A DNA stretch of 64,000 nucleotides from Cycas panzhihuaensis (lineage: Eukaryota; Cycadophyta). The stretch lies in assembly GCA_023213395.1 (NCBI GenBank), contig CM041465.1, forward strand, positions 212,977,741 through 213,041,740, given 5' to 3'. How positions within the stretch are numbered: the stretch's first letter is position 1; every line of letters starts with the position of its first letter. A program made the translations under genes and the position numbers. Shown in pieces: positions 10,970 through 23,397 of this stretch. The notes under the pieces are model-generated. The model worked only from the letters and a program-made list of their open reading frames with translations. It ran no database searches and was not told the DNA's origin.

Positions 10970-12150
10970 TTTATTAAAGTACCATATTCACTTTCATATT
11001 AGAGTGTGACACGTGTTAATGAAACAAATTCGATACTAAAGCCCTTTCCAAATTTCTCCAACCATTAAATATTCCACAAGGTAAGTGGCAAGATATTGCC
11101 ATGGACTTTATAATAGGCTTATCCCTATCTATTAGGTTTGATTCTATTTGGATGGTCATTGATCAATTAACCAAGTATTCATACTTCCTCCTAGTTAACA
11201 CCTCATATACATCCTCTTACCTTGTTGACTTATATATCTAATTCACATTTCACCTTCATAGATTTCCCTTAACCATTATTTATGATTGAGACCCCATGTT
11301 TAATAGCTCATTTTAGTAAGAACTCTTTAGGGCTATTGAAATCTCATTTACCATGAGTTCTACATACCACTAATAAACTGATGGCTAATCTAAGGTCTTA
11401 AAAAAAACCTTGGAAACCTATCTATATTATTTTACCTTATAACATGAAGTTAAGTGGACTTCCTAGCTTTTCTTGGTAGAGTACTCATATAACTCCTCTC
11501 ACCATTTATCCATCAGTATGTCATTCTTTTTAGCCCTTTATGGCTACCACCCCCCTTCACACTATACTTTAGCCACCAACTTTCGAATGGCCTCAGTACA
11601 ACAAAATCTTTAAGAGATAGACCAAATCCTCTATATCCCTTTGATTAAATCTGGCCTCCACTCAAAATCACATGAAGCAACCTATCTATTGCCATCTGAT
11701 CGATCCTTAAACATTGGAGATATGGTATTCCCCTACCTCCAACTTAATAAGCATTAGTTTCTTAAGTCTCATCAAGGTCATAAACTTAGCCCATGATATA
11801 ATGGCCCTTACAAAGTCCTCCATAAAATTGGTGAATTCATGTATGCCCTTGAACTCCCCCTAAACACTAATATCCATAATGTATTCCATGTCTCTTTCCC
11901 AAAAAAATACCTTAGATCAAAAGTTATAACCCATACAACCTTACCCATTCTCACCAATGAGTAAATCCTCATAATTCCACATGATAAAATCATTGCTAGC
12001 CACCACACTACCTCAAGAATTATACTATTTTTAAGCATTTGATATAGTAGGTTGATTATGATGCAAATGAATCAACTTGAGAATTTGATGAGTTCATCTA
12101 GTAATATCCTCATCTCCAACACTGTGAGGACTCATTATCTTAGAGGGGGG
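10970..12150 (+). pseudogene. Decayed Ty3/gypsy integrase (G1)
   Basis: The conceptual translation follows gypsy integrase. A zinc-finger remnant lies near 11005. The core start [11 protein letters not shown] is at about 11082, then [13 protein letters not shown] (first catalytic Asp in the DFI/DQLTK context). A decayed D-x-F block follows (DPMFNSSF), then the TDG block after 'STYH' with two stops where Pro-Gln is expected. Near the end ELPLNTNIHNVFHVSL matches the segment before the chromodomain of plant chromoviruses. Stops interrupt every 20-60 codons. A purine run GAGGGGGG at about 12143 may be the polypurine tract. The open frame on the opposite strand at 11808-12038 is a shadow. Confidence 0.8.
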
Positions 12151-12489
12151 CACTTATAATATAACCCCACCTTTCCTAAGCACTAACAAGTAGGACCCAC
12201 CAATGGGTTAAGGATTGATATTAGTTATTAAGATTTATACATGTGTCGTTAACCCCTCAAATAAGATGTAAGGCTGTTAGGGCCACTAATAGGATGAAAA
12301 AGAAGAACACCCCTACATGTCTATTTAAAGGGTCAAATATCGCTTGTAAAAGGTTGTTAAGTATTATTATCTTTTGAAGAGAAAGTACTTTGATACTCCC
12401 TTTAATGTTCAATTTGTTTGTGATCAATTTGTATGCTTTGTTCTTATTAAGGTGATATTTGGCTTCTATTTTTATTGATCTATATTTTC
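12151..12489. other. Unclassified spacer between two gypsy remnants
   Basis: There is no coding frame. If the purine run at about 12143 is the G1 polypurine tract, this could begin with a G1 LTR, but no second copy was found in the window. Confidence 0.3.
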
Positions 12490-13480
12490 AAGGTTAATTT
12501 TCTAAAAGGAAATGCTCTAATGTATTACAAAAGTCTAGAAGTTTCTTAGCATGTCAAAGGTTTACAAGTAAAGAAAGGCTTATTGCTCTACCCCTAAAAC
12601 TAGTCTTTTTAGAATATCCTTTTGAGAAATGAGGCTTGGACTTTATTAGTCTAATAAAACCTCATTCAAGTAGAGGAAATTCCTTTCTTATCATTGTTAC
12701 AAACAACTTTACCATATGGTTAGAGGTTATCCATATAAAAGGACCAACAACAACAATGATTATAATCAAATTTTTGGAGTTTTAATACCCAAGTTTTGAG
12801 TTCTAACATATTTAGTTTCTAATAATGAACTTGAATTCATTTTTTATCAAATGTTGAGGTCTTGTTAGAAGTTTTGAATCAATATTAGCACCTCATCAAA
12901 TTACTATCCTTAAGGAAATGGTCTTACAAAATCAACATGCATGAACTTGGTAAGAATTTTAAAAAGGACTATCATATAAAACAAAAGGAATTAAAATGAA
13001 AAGTTCATTTAAGCTTCATGGGTTAGTAGGATCACAATAAAGTGGGCTATTAGTTATTCTCCATGTCTTCTTTCTTATGGTAAGGAGGCCATTCTTCCTC
13101 TTCATTTGGCTTATAAAAATTAACATCTAACTACTTTTGAGAAAGACATGCAACTCGTTGAAAGAAGACTACAAGACCTCATTATCTTAGAAGAAATAAG
13201 TCAAGAAGTAGAAGACATACTCCATCTTAATTAGGCCAAAGTAAAGAAATAATTTAACAAGTTTATTGCAGGTAACAAAAACATTCAAATTTATGATAAA
13301 GTCTTGATGTGGGACAAAGCTAGAGAAAAGTTAGATGCTCATCATAGTTTTGATAGTTTATAGTTTGGACCATTAGAGATTACAAATAGAGTAGGGATAA
13401 CACTTTCAAGCTCAAGGACTTAGATAGAAGAATGTTACCCATGCTAGTCAATGGGATCTACTTGAAGCATTTTATTTCTT
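12490..13480 (+). pseudogene. Decayed Ty3/gypsy integrase, second lineage (G2)
   Basis: The translation fits a gypsy integrase of a different lineage from G1. FLEYPFEK and GLDFISLIKPHSSRGNSFLI (the 'FEKWGIDFVGPI' block) are at about 12607-12690. Then come FTIWLEV, a decayed YHPQGN-type block near 12900, a PLHLAYKN segment, and ERRLQDLIILEEISQEV. DKVLMWDKAREKLDAHHSF (the 'GDLVLLWDKR...KFDSLWLGPY' tail) is at about 13290-13370. Stops and small frameshifts are frequent. The different motifs and the position directly downstream of G1 indicate two separate old insertions. Confidence 0.78.
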
Positions 13481-15959
13481 AGTCTTTATTATACTTTCAA
13501 TTAGTTTCATATATGGTCACCATATAGATTTTATACTTAGTTTAGGATTTATTCTCAATTTGTAGTTACTTTTATTCAACACGATGAGGGTTAGGCAAAA
13601 GCAAAGAGGCAATATATTAGGCATTTTTCTTACCTTATTAGAAAAAGGAAAAAAAAAAATTATAATTAAAAGGCCATGTAAATGGTTATATACTTTGTAA
13701 TTAGGGGGTAGTTATTATAGGACTTAGTCAAATTTTGGTTCTTTAATTATAATGTTTTATGTATAAGTGCTTAAGTATTTAAGTTTGTCTGTTAGTAGAC
13801 TTTAGGTCTTTTTATAACTTGTGATTTTATAATTTGAAGGACAAAGTGGTTCAACATCAGAACTTTGAAATAATAGTAGACAATTATTAATCTAGTTCAA
13901 TTCTCTAGAGGTCGTAAAGGGAAGACACAATTGATCATGGCACTTAGACACATGGATAGATATCATTACTAACTAGGACATAATGAGTATTTAATGTTGT
14001 TAATGTGGCATTTAAACAACAAGAGTTACCATTAATAGAAATTTGTTGATTCTCTAGTGGACCTTAAGGATTAAGTAGCATTAAGGAACCTTCTCTATTG
14101 TATCCTATAAGTAGTTCCTATATATCATGGTAATCTTATTAGGATAAACATTCTTCATCAAGATGGCCTTATTATTAAACACATGTTAATGGCACCTATG
14201 CGAGTATTAAATGTAGGTGAATTGAAATTAATGAGTATTAGGTATGATATTTAAATAGATATTTCATGTGAGTTATTGATCTTGAGTTTTATTTCATATG
14301 GTTTAGATATTATATGTGGCAAAGGCTTAATGTTTAAAGCATTAATGGGGAATTAGGATGTGGGGCTCACTAAGTAACTTAACTCACATGATTGATAAAT
14401 GTTTTACTTTACAAATTAAGAGTGCCTTCATTAAGTCATTTTAACAAACACTTTGTAGACATGGTTAATATACCCCTCCCTCCTAAAAAAAAAACATTAT
14501 CAAGCACTAGTCAAGCAACCAGATTTCATCATTCAGTCACTGATAAATGCATAGATTTTGTTGAATGCCAAGATTTTAGTAAAGTGGAATTATAATAAAG
14601 AAGTTATTGATTAGTTAGGTCTCGTCAATTAAGTTATGATGATCACCTATAATGATAGTCAAAATTGACTAAATTAATGGCTTAGGTAAAGGGTTTATAT
14701 TACAGTAATTAAGATGGCCATTTCTTAATATTGAGATGGATAGTTAATGTTTACATTAACTCTATGGCACCTAAATAACCTATAGTAATTTTGCAATGCA
14801 AAAATTAATACTTGGCACCATAAATATTGCTTAAATAAATGATATTTTGAATGTAATATTTTTTTTCTCAGTAATTATTGGTGGCTAAAATTCTACTAAG
14901 ACCTAGTTATGTAGGTAGTTGATGGTAGTTAGATTGAGAAAGTTTATATAAAATACACTAGAACAAATGATTAAGGGGACATAATTTGTCTAATTAGTAT
15001 ACTTAGTGATGAATCAAGGTATTACTCTATTTTTTTTTCTCTAGTTTTTTTAGCTTTTCATGATCCATTTTCATTTAATTTTGGTTTGAAATTATTAGAC
15101 AATTAGGTGCCATTGAAGGAAAGACCCCTGTAACCAATCCAAAGCAACTGGGGCTTGAATTTATTTCATGTATTAAGTGCATTTTATAGATAATACTTGA
15201 TGTAGATGTGAGGTCTTTATTTTTTACTGAATAAATACATTTGCATTTGGTTTAATCAATTTGTTATATTCTTTTTTTAGAATATTTAGTTGATTGTGAT
15301 TTAATAAGGTTTAATTTGGTGTTATCCAATGAATTTCTCTCTTGAATAATAGAGAATTTAGTGTTGTTGATAAAATAATTGCTTACTTGGATCTCACAGT
15401 ATCATTATTTTGGTAACAACATGAAAGTAATCCTCTGAAGCTAGGATTGGTGCTAGTTTTAGATGTTTCCTTTTGTCTCCTTCATTTCATTCTTACTTCT
15501 ATTTCAACCCTTTATAAAACCAAAAATATACAAAAATAAAAGGAGAGAAAATAAAATAAAATATAAAAGTATCAGGTTTCATTAAAGTTCTATCCCATTT
15601 ATTTAAACATTTATTATTATATATGTTATATCATATTTTCAAATTTAATTAAAAGCCAAAAGAGAGACTATATAAAGCAAGCAAGCAAGCTACCTTTGGT
15701 TGATCCTAAGTAATTATGTCAAAGTCTCATAGAATACTTGTAAACCATCTAATTATAATCACTAATTAGGGAGGGTATAATCATGAAGGTCAATAAAAAG
15801 GATGTCAAATTTGATGAATAAGGCTTAAGTTCCCACTCAACTAGTGATTATGTTTGTTCACCCTTATTAACTACTAAAGTAACACTTGATTTAAATGAAT
15901 ATAATCCTTTAGTTTCTAGTTAACGACACTCCATTAAAAAGGAGGTTTGTAACCTATAA
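13481..15959. other. Unclassified AT-rich sequence
   Basis: No recognisable protein, RNA gene or terminal repeat. A 67-codon plus-strand frame at 14392-14595 has no motif. Part of it may be LTR or downstream sequence of G2. Part of 15770-15960 may belong to the serine-rich linker of copia H1. Confidence 0.35.
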
Positions 15960-16602
15960 CAACAACTTCTAACACTTATACTCAATGATTTTAGCATAGA
16001 TAATCAAAGTAATTCTTAACTTGCATCTACTAACTCTGCTAATAAAAGTTCACACACTTATAGGCAGTTAACATAGGTAAAGAAAATCCTTACAACTATT
16101 GGTCTTGATATCAATGATCCTTTAGATACTCTAAGAACTATAGGTCTTAACAACTTTAGGCTAACTTTACCCTTATGGCTAAAGTTATATCTTGAATTGA
16201 CCTATAAAGTTTTAATGAAGCCAAAGATAATCTAACCTAGAAAATAATTATGAATGTTTAATATGATGCTTTCCATTTTAGACTTAGTTCTTCTTCCTTA
16301 TGGAAATAACTTAGTTAGGTATAAATAGGTTTATTATTCTAAGTATAATTCTAATAATGATATAGAAAAACACAAAGGTAAGTTAGTTAAAAAATGTTTT
16401 TCCTAGGTTGATGGGATTGACTACAATGAAACCTTTGCACCTATCACTCAAATGAATATAATTAAAATCATTATATCTTTAGTAGTCAAGTTTGGCTAGG
16501 AAATTTATCAAACAGACATAAATAGTAACTTTATAAATGGAAACTTGGTTGGAGAGATCTATATTACTTAATCACCTATTTTTATTTTTTATCCTAACTT
16601 AG
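15960..16602 (+). pseudogene. Copia H1 left half: linker and start of reverse transcriptase
   Basis: Decayed Ty1/copia pol on the plus strand. A Ser/Asn-rich linker is followed by the block before RT (MAKVIS...SFNEAKDNLT with stops). The RT core follows: HKGKLVKKCFS, then VDGIDYNETFAPITQMN at about 16411-16460, then the TDINSNFINGNL block (about 16515), the copia 'DVKTAFLNGDL' motif. It stops abruptly at 16602, where LTR-2 begins after the target duplication. The RT continues in the right half from 24460. Several stops replace Gln or Trp codons. Confidence 0.82.
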
Positions 16603-16607
16603 TTCCT
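16603..16607. repeat. LTR-2 target-site duplication (left)
   Basis: TTCCT precedes the left LTR and recurs at 24455-24459 after the right LTR. This is the 5-bp duplication expected of retroviral-type integration. Confidence 0.85.
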
Positions 16608-17050
16608 TATGAAAATAGGTACAGGCATAATGTCACAGGATCACAAAGACAGAAAAAATATAGGAAAAATACATTGTATAAGTACACATAATTTGCTAGG
16701 TGGAAAACCCCTTCTGGGGAAGAAAAACCACCTCCTAATCTAAAATTTTATTAAGAGTAAAAGCTATACATAAAACCATAAGTAAACCACCTACATATGA
16801 TAAAACCAGCCTTTAAAAAAGGCTCTGGATAACCTCCTAGATTCTCAGAACCACCTCCTTGAATCTAGGAGAAGATATTAATAACAAGAAAGGTTCGTTG
16901 AAATGGGCAGTTGTGCATTTCAACGACCTTTCACATAATGATTAAATAAAGGCTAAACTTTAAATATTAGAATCACTTAAATATAAATTTACACATGTGA
17001 CTTAAATAAAACATAATAATAGCATAAAGGTAACATTAATAATCCTAACA
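16608..17050 (-). repeat. LTR-2 3' LTR
   Basis: 443 bp. On the minus strand it runs from TGTTAGGATTATT to a mutated end (CATA in place of CACA). It contains several perfect inverted repeats, including CGTTGAAATG (16896-16905) with CATTTCAACG (16916-16925), CTCCTAGATTC with GAATCTAGGAG, and CCCCTTCTGGGG. Confidence 0.92.
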
Positions 17051-17060
17051 TCCCTCTTTA
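17051..17060 (-). other. LTR-2 polypurine tract
   Basis: The minus strand reads TAAAGAGGGA directly before the LTR start TGTTAGG. This is the plus-strand primer site. Confidence 0.75.
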
Positions 17061-17199
17061 ATGTTAACTTTTATAATATAGAAAAAGAAGGTCTTCATCA
17101 CATTAATCTCCCTTTGATGGAGACTTCTTTTATTTTTAACAAATCTCATAGGTTTAGAAACTTGACTTCAGTTAAAAACTTTGTGAGTATGTTAGCAAC

Positions 17200-17692
17200 C
17201 TATAGATCTGTAGGACAATAAGACAAATAAACAATGTTATCAGTAACAAGATTACGAATAAAATACTGATGTAATTCTATATGTTTAGTTCTAGAATGTG
17301 CTACTAGATTTGTAGCAATAGTAATGGCACATTGATTATCAACTTTAAGTTCAATGGAAGAGTTAGAAGACAGACCAATTTTATTTAGAAGAGATTTAAG
17401 CCAAAGTGCTTCTTTGCTGGCTTCAACAAGTGCACGATATTCAGCTTCAGTCATTGATAGAGCTAGTGCCTGCATTTTCTTACTAGACCAAGTAATAGGT
17501 GAATAATCCATAAAAAATACATAACTTGATGTAGAGATCATTTGTATCACCTACCCAATCAAAATTAGTATATCCTATTAAAGTTAAAGGTTTACTATAA
17601 AAATTATAAGTTAGTCCATAAAAAATAGTGTTTTGAAGATATCGTAATATACGTTTAGCAGCTTTCCAATGTGATTCATGTGGTTGTTGCAT
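17200..17692 (-). pseudogene. LTR-2 RNase H domain
   Basis: Copia RNase H follows RT at the C-terminus of Pol. WKAAKRILRYLQ and DFDWVGD-like residues are at 17483-17692. The second frame (17200-17550) continues SPITWSSKKMQALALSMTEAEYRALVEASKEALWL, with the conserved SS-x-x-E-AEY motif, then the DNQCAI and HSRTKHIELHQYFIR blocks. A frameshift separates the two overlapping frames, and a Ser/Asp change affects the first Asp block (TNFDW for TDADW). It is non-functional as read but well preserved. Confidence 0.9.
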
Positions 17693-18660
17693 ATAACGTG
17701 AACATAAAGTGATAGCATGTGATATATCAGGGTGGGTATGAGTTAGATAAATAAGACTACTAATTAGTTATCTATATAATATTAGATCACATAAAGGTGT
17801 GGAACAATCAGTAGATAGTTTTACTCCTAATTGTAACGGATTAGAGACAGGTTTAGCATTTTCCATGTTAAACCGTTGAATTAAGTATAAAATATATTTA
17901 GGTTGAGATATAGTTATTTTTTAATCATGTTGATAAATTTGTAATCCAAGAAAATAATGTAGAATGCCTAAATCGGTCATTTCAAATTTATTCATTAAAG
18001 TAGATTTTAAATGATGAATGTTATTAGTTGATGATCTAGTGATTATAATATCATCAATATACATGATTAAAATAGTAATATTTTTATTTTCACATTTGAA
18101 ATAAAGATTTGGATCACTAATACATCTAGTATATCTAATTTTAATTAGATAATCGTCAACTTTAGTATACCAAGCTTGAGGAGTTTGTTTTAATCCATAA
18201 ATTGATTTCTTTAGTTTACAAACTAAATTAGGATTACCAATAAAGCTAGGTCACTATGACATGTAGATCTCTTCTTTGAGATCACCATTCAGAAATGCAC
18301 TCTTTACATCCATTTGATGGATTTCCTAACCAAACTTGGTTGTGAGAGCAATAATTATTTTAATTGTATTCATTTTTGCAACAGGGGCAAAGGTTTCGTT
18401 ATAATCTATGCCATCAATTTGAGAAAATCTTTTTGCAACTAGGCTAGCTTTATATTTTTCAACTGCGCATGTTAAGTTGTATTTTGTTCTATAAACCCAT
18501 TTACAGTCAACTACATTTTTCTGAAGTAGGAGTGGTATAAGATCCCAAGTTAAATTTTTAATTAGAGCATCAAATTCAACTTGCATAGCTTCCTACCATA
18601 CAGGATTATTGCTAGCTTGTTTAAAGGTTTTAGGATCATTATTGTCCATTATTTTAGCCA
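17693..18660 (-). pseudogene. LTR-2 reverse transcriptase domain
   Basis: The N-terminal part (18326-18586) reads MQVEFDALIKNLTWDLIPL, KWVYRTKYN, KARFSQ-like and GIDYNETFAPVAKMNTIKII, all canonical copia RT blocks. Downstream on the minus strand come the 'DVKSAFLNG' block, KQTPQAW-like residues (about 18170) and the IMYIDDIIIT-type catalytic YxDD segment at about 18040-18070. Stops interrupt it, for example near 18250 and 18330. The neighbouring integrase and RNase H are in the correct order. Confidence 0.88.
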
Positions 18661-18904
18661 TTAAGACATAGTTAGTATATAATTTTTGGGCAAGTGTTCG
18701 CCTGGTATCTGAAGGATTACCTACATCAGATCCAGTGTCAATAAGTATTTTCTTTGCCCATACAAGCTATTTGTTGATAATTATTTTTGTAGTTATAGGT
18801 TGAGTTGAGGAGCTAGCTTGAAAAGAAGAGTCTATTTCAGTAGGTTCAGATAGAGTCCAATTCTAGACTTGAGTAGATAAGGATTCTATGATTTCAAGGT
18901 CAAC
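18661..18904 (-). pseudogene. LTR-2 integrase-RT linker
   Basis: A low-complexity, stop-containing stretch between the integrase C-terminus and RT. It is rich in Ser, Thr, Glu and Asp, as usual for the copia linker. Confidence 0.5.
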
Positions 18905-19900
18905 TTATTTATCGAAGGGGTTAACCAAATTGGTGTTGGTTAACAAATTTTCAACCGGAAGTTCTACATAGGTAGAGGTTGAAGAAGATCCTTCTTCATC
19001 AAATATTACATCACGTAAAATTAAAATTTGATGTGTGACTGAATCCAAAAGTCTATAAGCTTTACTTTCTTCGTTGTATCCAACGAAGATATATTTTTGA
19101 CTCTTAGGATCTAGTTTCTTATATTTTTCTTTGGAAACGTATCCCCACATAATACTTCCAAAGATTCGTAAATGATTGACTAAAGGTTTTCTTCCAGACC
19201 ATTTTTGTTCTGGAGTAACATTTTATAGGCATTTACTAGGTAGATGATTTAGAATATAGTTGGAGCAGTTAATTGCTTCAACCCACAACTTTAGGTCAAG
19301 GTTCTTTGTATGTAACATGTAATGAGTCATCTTAACAAGAGTGTAGTTTTTGCATTCAGCAACATCGTTTTATTGAGGAGTGTATACAACAGAATACTGA
19401 AGATGAATTTCGTACTTTTTATAAAAGGAAGTGAATTTACCACTTAAGTATTCCTTGGCATTATCAGATCTAAAAATTTTAATTTTTGAGTTTGATTAGT
19501 TTTCAACAGGCGTTTTGAATTCAACGAAAATATCAAACACTTAACTACATGTTTTGAGTGTGTAAACCCAACATTTTATTAAAAAATTATCAATAAATGT
19601 GACAAAATAATGAGAGCTAGAATATGATGTTACATGAAAAGGTCCACATATGTCAGAGTGAACAAGTTCAAGTGGAACTTTCACTTTGAATTGAGTTTTA
19701 TATGGAAATAGGTCCATGTGTTGCTTACCTATTACACAGGCTTCGCAGACACCATAAATAGTATTTTAAGGATGGAAGACCATGAACCATGTCATGTCTT
19801 TTTAGATATTAAAATTTTCTATAACTAGTATGACCAAATCGTGCATGCTAAAGTTTACTAACTGAGTCAGATTTGGCAATAAAGGCACTGAAAGATTTTG
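18905..19900 (-). pseudogene. LTR-2 integrase
   Basis: The GAG-pre-integrase block begins near 19860. The core follows, with IKIFRSDNAKEYLSGKF (second Asp) near 19480 and a VVYTPQ block where the next Gln is a stop, then VAECKNYTLVKM (catalytic Glu) near 19365. The C-terminal part (18905-19150) is open: MWGYVSKEKYKKLDPKSQKY, FVGYNEESKAYRLLD and the LRDVIFDE motif that ends copia integrases. Stops lie at several former Gln and Trp codons. Confidence 0.88.
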
Positions 19901-20221
19901 TTTTGTTATTTTCTAGACTTGTTAAACTATAGAGACCTATGCTATGTTCAACAGGTCCTAAGGCAATATGTTTAAATTTGTTTGATGGCTCTTTAATGAT
20001 AAATTTAACTTTCCAGAATTTGACAACAAGATCTTTTTGGCAGATTTGATAAATAGAAAGTAGGTTTGGTACTAAACTAGGTACGTAAAAGATGTCATTT
20101 ATTGAACCATCTTTTAAGGTAACATCACTTGATCCTTTTACTTTAAGTTAGGTTCCACTTCCAAAATAAATCTCTTCTTTAGAGTTAGTTTCTGATTAAT
20201 AAGTGGATAAGTTTTTCTCGT

Positions 20222-20290
20222 ATCCTATCATGTGATGGGATGCACCATAGTCAAGGATCCCTTATGCTAGTTGATTAGTTAGGGTAACAA
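20222..20290 (-). pseudogene. LTR-2 aspartic protease active site
   Basis: The minus strand reads GILDYGASHHMIGY, matching the copia protease block in which the catalytic Asp precedes Ser/Thr-Gly-Ala. Here Ser is Tyr (DYGA). A stop lies just before it. It sits between gag and integrase, as expected. Confidence 0.75.
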
Positions 20291-20399
20291 ATGCAAAAGT
20301 TATTGCCGTTAGAGAACGATTATGAGTTTGTCGATTTTTTGGTCAGGATTGAGGTCAGTTTTGCAATCCCTTGGAAGCTTTCCATGCTTTCGAAGCTAT

Positions 20400-21387
20400 T
20401 CTACTTCTACAGAAATAAATAGTGTGGCCTCTTTTATGACAATAGGCACAACTAGTGTTCTGAGAAGGATTTACATTGTTCCAATTAGAAAATGACTGAT
20501 TAGAAGTATTCTGATGTTTAGATGGACCAAAATACTTAATATTATTTTGAGAGTTAGGTGGTGAACCTCTATGAGGTTTCTAAAATTTTGGATTACTATT
20601 AAAATTGTTCAGATGTTTACTTTTATTTTGTGGCTTAGTTTTAGAAAACAAAGCCTAGGAAGTATCTTTCAATATGCCTTTTTGAATTAACATCGTTTGA
20701 TGTTCTATCAATTGGTTTGTCAATTGATTGAATGTTATAGGAGGATTGCTAGCTTGTTGTCTAGCAGTTTTAAAAAAATTAAAATGTTCTGAAAATTTAT
20801 TTATTGCAAGACATACGAGTATCGTCATCTTTAGCATGCATGATTTTTTATTCAGTATCACCTACTTTGGTTTTGGATTTAATACAGCTACCTAGGTCTT
20901 TATTAATTAGTTAAATTTTACATCAAAAATCCTCAACTTTAGAAAAATCGTCATAAGTGAGGTCATACAATTATTGTTCTAAGATAGCCAATTGATTTAT
21001 ATCGACCTTATCATATTTTTCCTACAGAGTGTTCCAAATAGTGGCAAGATCGTCTGTTTCAGAAAACTACCGACTGATTTCTGGTGAAAGTGAGTTCAGG
21101 ATAGTGCCTAGGGCTAAATCTAAGTTCATCAGATATACCATATAACTATCTGAAGTTGCATTAGTTAGTTTTTTAAATTCACCTATCACATATCGCCATA
21201 TCTTTTACTGTTTAAGCTGATGGGATATGCGATTCATCCAATCAGCATAATTTAAGCTTGTTAAAACTAGAATTGGAACGCAGGTGGTTGTTCCTGGCAT
21301 TAAATCCATATTGGAAATTGAGTTTGTTTGAAGATTGAAAGATATAAGAGTAGGTGCAAAGAAATAATCACTAAGTAAGGTTACCAA
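20400..21387 (-). pseudogene. LTR-2 gag
   Basis: The N-terminus (21205-21387) contains LTSLNYADWMNRISHQL, the 'N-Y-x-x-W' gag signature. Downstream are TSDSYMVYLMNLDLALGTIL, DDLATIWNTL and an ILKDTS tail (20655-20861). A cysteine-rich knuckle remnant is visible near 20420-20470. Multiple stops separate the pieces. The ATG at 21385-21387 is the natural gag start on N-terminal position. Confidence 0.8.
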
Positions 21388-22790
21388 ACATTAGATTAAT
21401 ATTTTATAGTTATGATTAAAGACTGAAAAACATAATAGGATAAATAAATACCTTTCCCCTTAAAAAGAATTATATGTTTCCATTTTCCTTAGAAGATAAA
21501 TAGTCTCTCTTAATCCTTAAAAAAAAAAAATAGTCTCCCTTGACCTAAATAGTCCCCCTTAAAAAATAAGTGTTTTCTTTAGATTCCTTTATTATTATTT
21601 TACTTTTGTTAAGTAACAAATAATAAAGTATAAAATATATTAATTTAAAAAAAACTAATGAGTAATTTAAGTATCTTAAAATGAAAATGATGTTGAAGAT
21701 GTAAAACTAATTTAGTTTAATTTACAAGTTATATATATATATATATATATATATATGAAGATTAATAATAAAAAAGGAGGGATTGATTGTCCTTAGTTAA
21801 TTAGGCTTTATTTAAAAGAATATAAGTATATAAATGTATTTATAAATTATAATAAAGAAAGAATTAATTTTTAAGAAGTAATGAGAGAGGAATGGTTTAT
21901 TTATATACCAATTATAATGTTAAGAAAAAAATTGAAGGGGAGGGGTTGATTTGATTTATAAACTAAGTGTTATAGGAGGGAGGGGTTGCACATTAAATTT
22001 ACCTTAAGGTTGTATTGAATATATATATATCAGGTACAAAATAATCAAGGAGGAGTGAATTAATTTTACCTAAGTTAATTAGGTTTTATTTGAGAAAGTA
22101 TATATTTAAATATATCCATATAAATAATACTGAGAGAGGATTAAAGGTTATAATTACCTTATTGTAATAAAAAGAAGATTAATTTTAAGAAGAAGTGAAG
22201 GGGGAATAGTTTATTTTAACATTAAGAAAAAATTATATATCACTTATAATGGAAGAAGATTAAATTATTAAGTGTGGGAGGGGGGAGGGGAAATTTAACA
22301 AGAATGAAGTTATAAATGTAAAGAGGGAAGGGTTGATATTTAAAAAGGTAAATCAAATGTAATAAAAATGAAATTAATAAAGGAGGAATAAATCAAGTAT
22401 GAAATAAAACAGAGAAAGGGTTAAATTATAAACCAAATGTTAAAAAAGGGGAGGTTTAATTTAATTTAAATATTAAGTGTTATAGAAGGGGGTTTATTTT
22501 AAATTTGTAAATTAAATGTTATATGGAGGAATAGAACAAAGTATAAGGAGGGGAAACTAATGTAATAAGAAGGTATTATTTTTTATTTTGCCTAAGATAT
22601 ATTAGAATTAAAGAACAGATTATGATTAAATGATAATGTGTAACACTTATTAAGATTTAAAAGGTTTATTTTTGTTTAACCTAAGGTTGTTTATATACAT
22701 ATAACTATATATATAAAAAATCGAATAAAATTAGGCGCGGACCTGACATTATTTTGGATTTTATAAAATAAAGAAAATTTAATAGAAAAT
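21388..22790. other. LTR-2 leader: AT-rich with iterated G-run motif
   Basis: There is no coding frame. A (TA)n run lies at 21731-21756. From about 21900 to 22590 short degenerate repeats recur on the plus strand: AAGTGTTATA or AAATGTTATA followed by GGAGGGG-type runs, with a long one near 22275-22290. This looks like a decayed minisatellite in the 5' leader. Confidence 0.45.
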
Positions 22791-23397
22791 TAGGGTCTAG
22801 GGGGGGTAAGGCGACGAAACCCTACTTACCTAGTTCGTTCATTCGTGGCAGCTCCTCTTCAATGGCGGTTGGTTGCAGGTTGATCTTGGCGACGATGGCA
22901 TTCAATTCATCTTCAAGTTGAGGCGTTTGATTATTGTTCCTCTTTGTTTAGAGCGAGCGAGGCTCTTATGCAACTGGTGATGTGTATCAACATGATTTGT
23001 GAAAAGGGCATCTTCTCCGTCTACTTTGTTACAGCAAGGGTTTAATTATTGCTCCTTTGCATATGACTAGGATTCTTGGATGGCTACAGGTTTAATAATG
23101 CCTCTCTTTCAAACATTAAAAATGCCTTTGATAAGGCTCAGTTCTGGAAAATTCTTCTAACAGTATTTGTGATTTGGGATCATGCTTTTCTTCGTGGCGT
23201 GATGGTGTTTGAGGGTTTTGCACTCCTCCGTCTAGGCGTCCCCTAATCTTACTTCTTTTTTTTTTTATAGGTTTGTTGGATGGGGTGCTTTTACTCTTGC
23301 TACTAAATGGACTCTTTTGACAGAGGCCTTGATTATTCCAAAGCTTATTTTGGAAGCACGTTTCTAAAATAAATCTACTGCCACGTTATATGATAAT
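22791..23397 (+). other. LTR-2 leader: GC-richer segment upstream of an antisense ORF
   Basis: GC and CpG rise here (for example GGCGACGAAACC, GAGCGAGCGAGG, CGTCTAGGCGTCCCC). The plus strand shows protein-like but broken reading just upstream of the antisense open frame, such as FVGWGAFTLATKWTLLTEAL near 23272-23330. A T-run then ATAG precedes it and looks like a splice acceptor. This would fit captured genomic DNA with an exon boundary, but I do not recognise the gene. Confidence 0.35.

Noticed and set aside
11808-12038. 76-codon minus-strand open frame
   Set aside because: It lies antisense to the gypsy G1 integrase C-terminus, whose motifs are clear on the plus strand.
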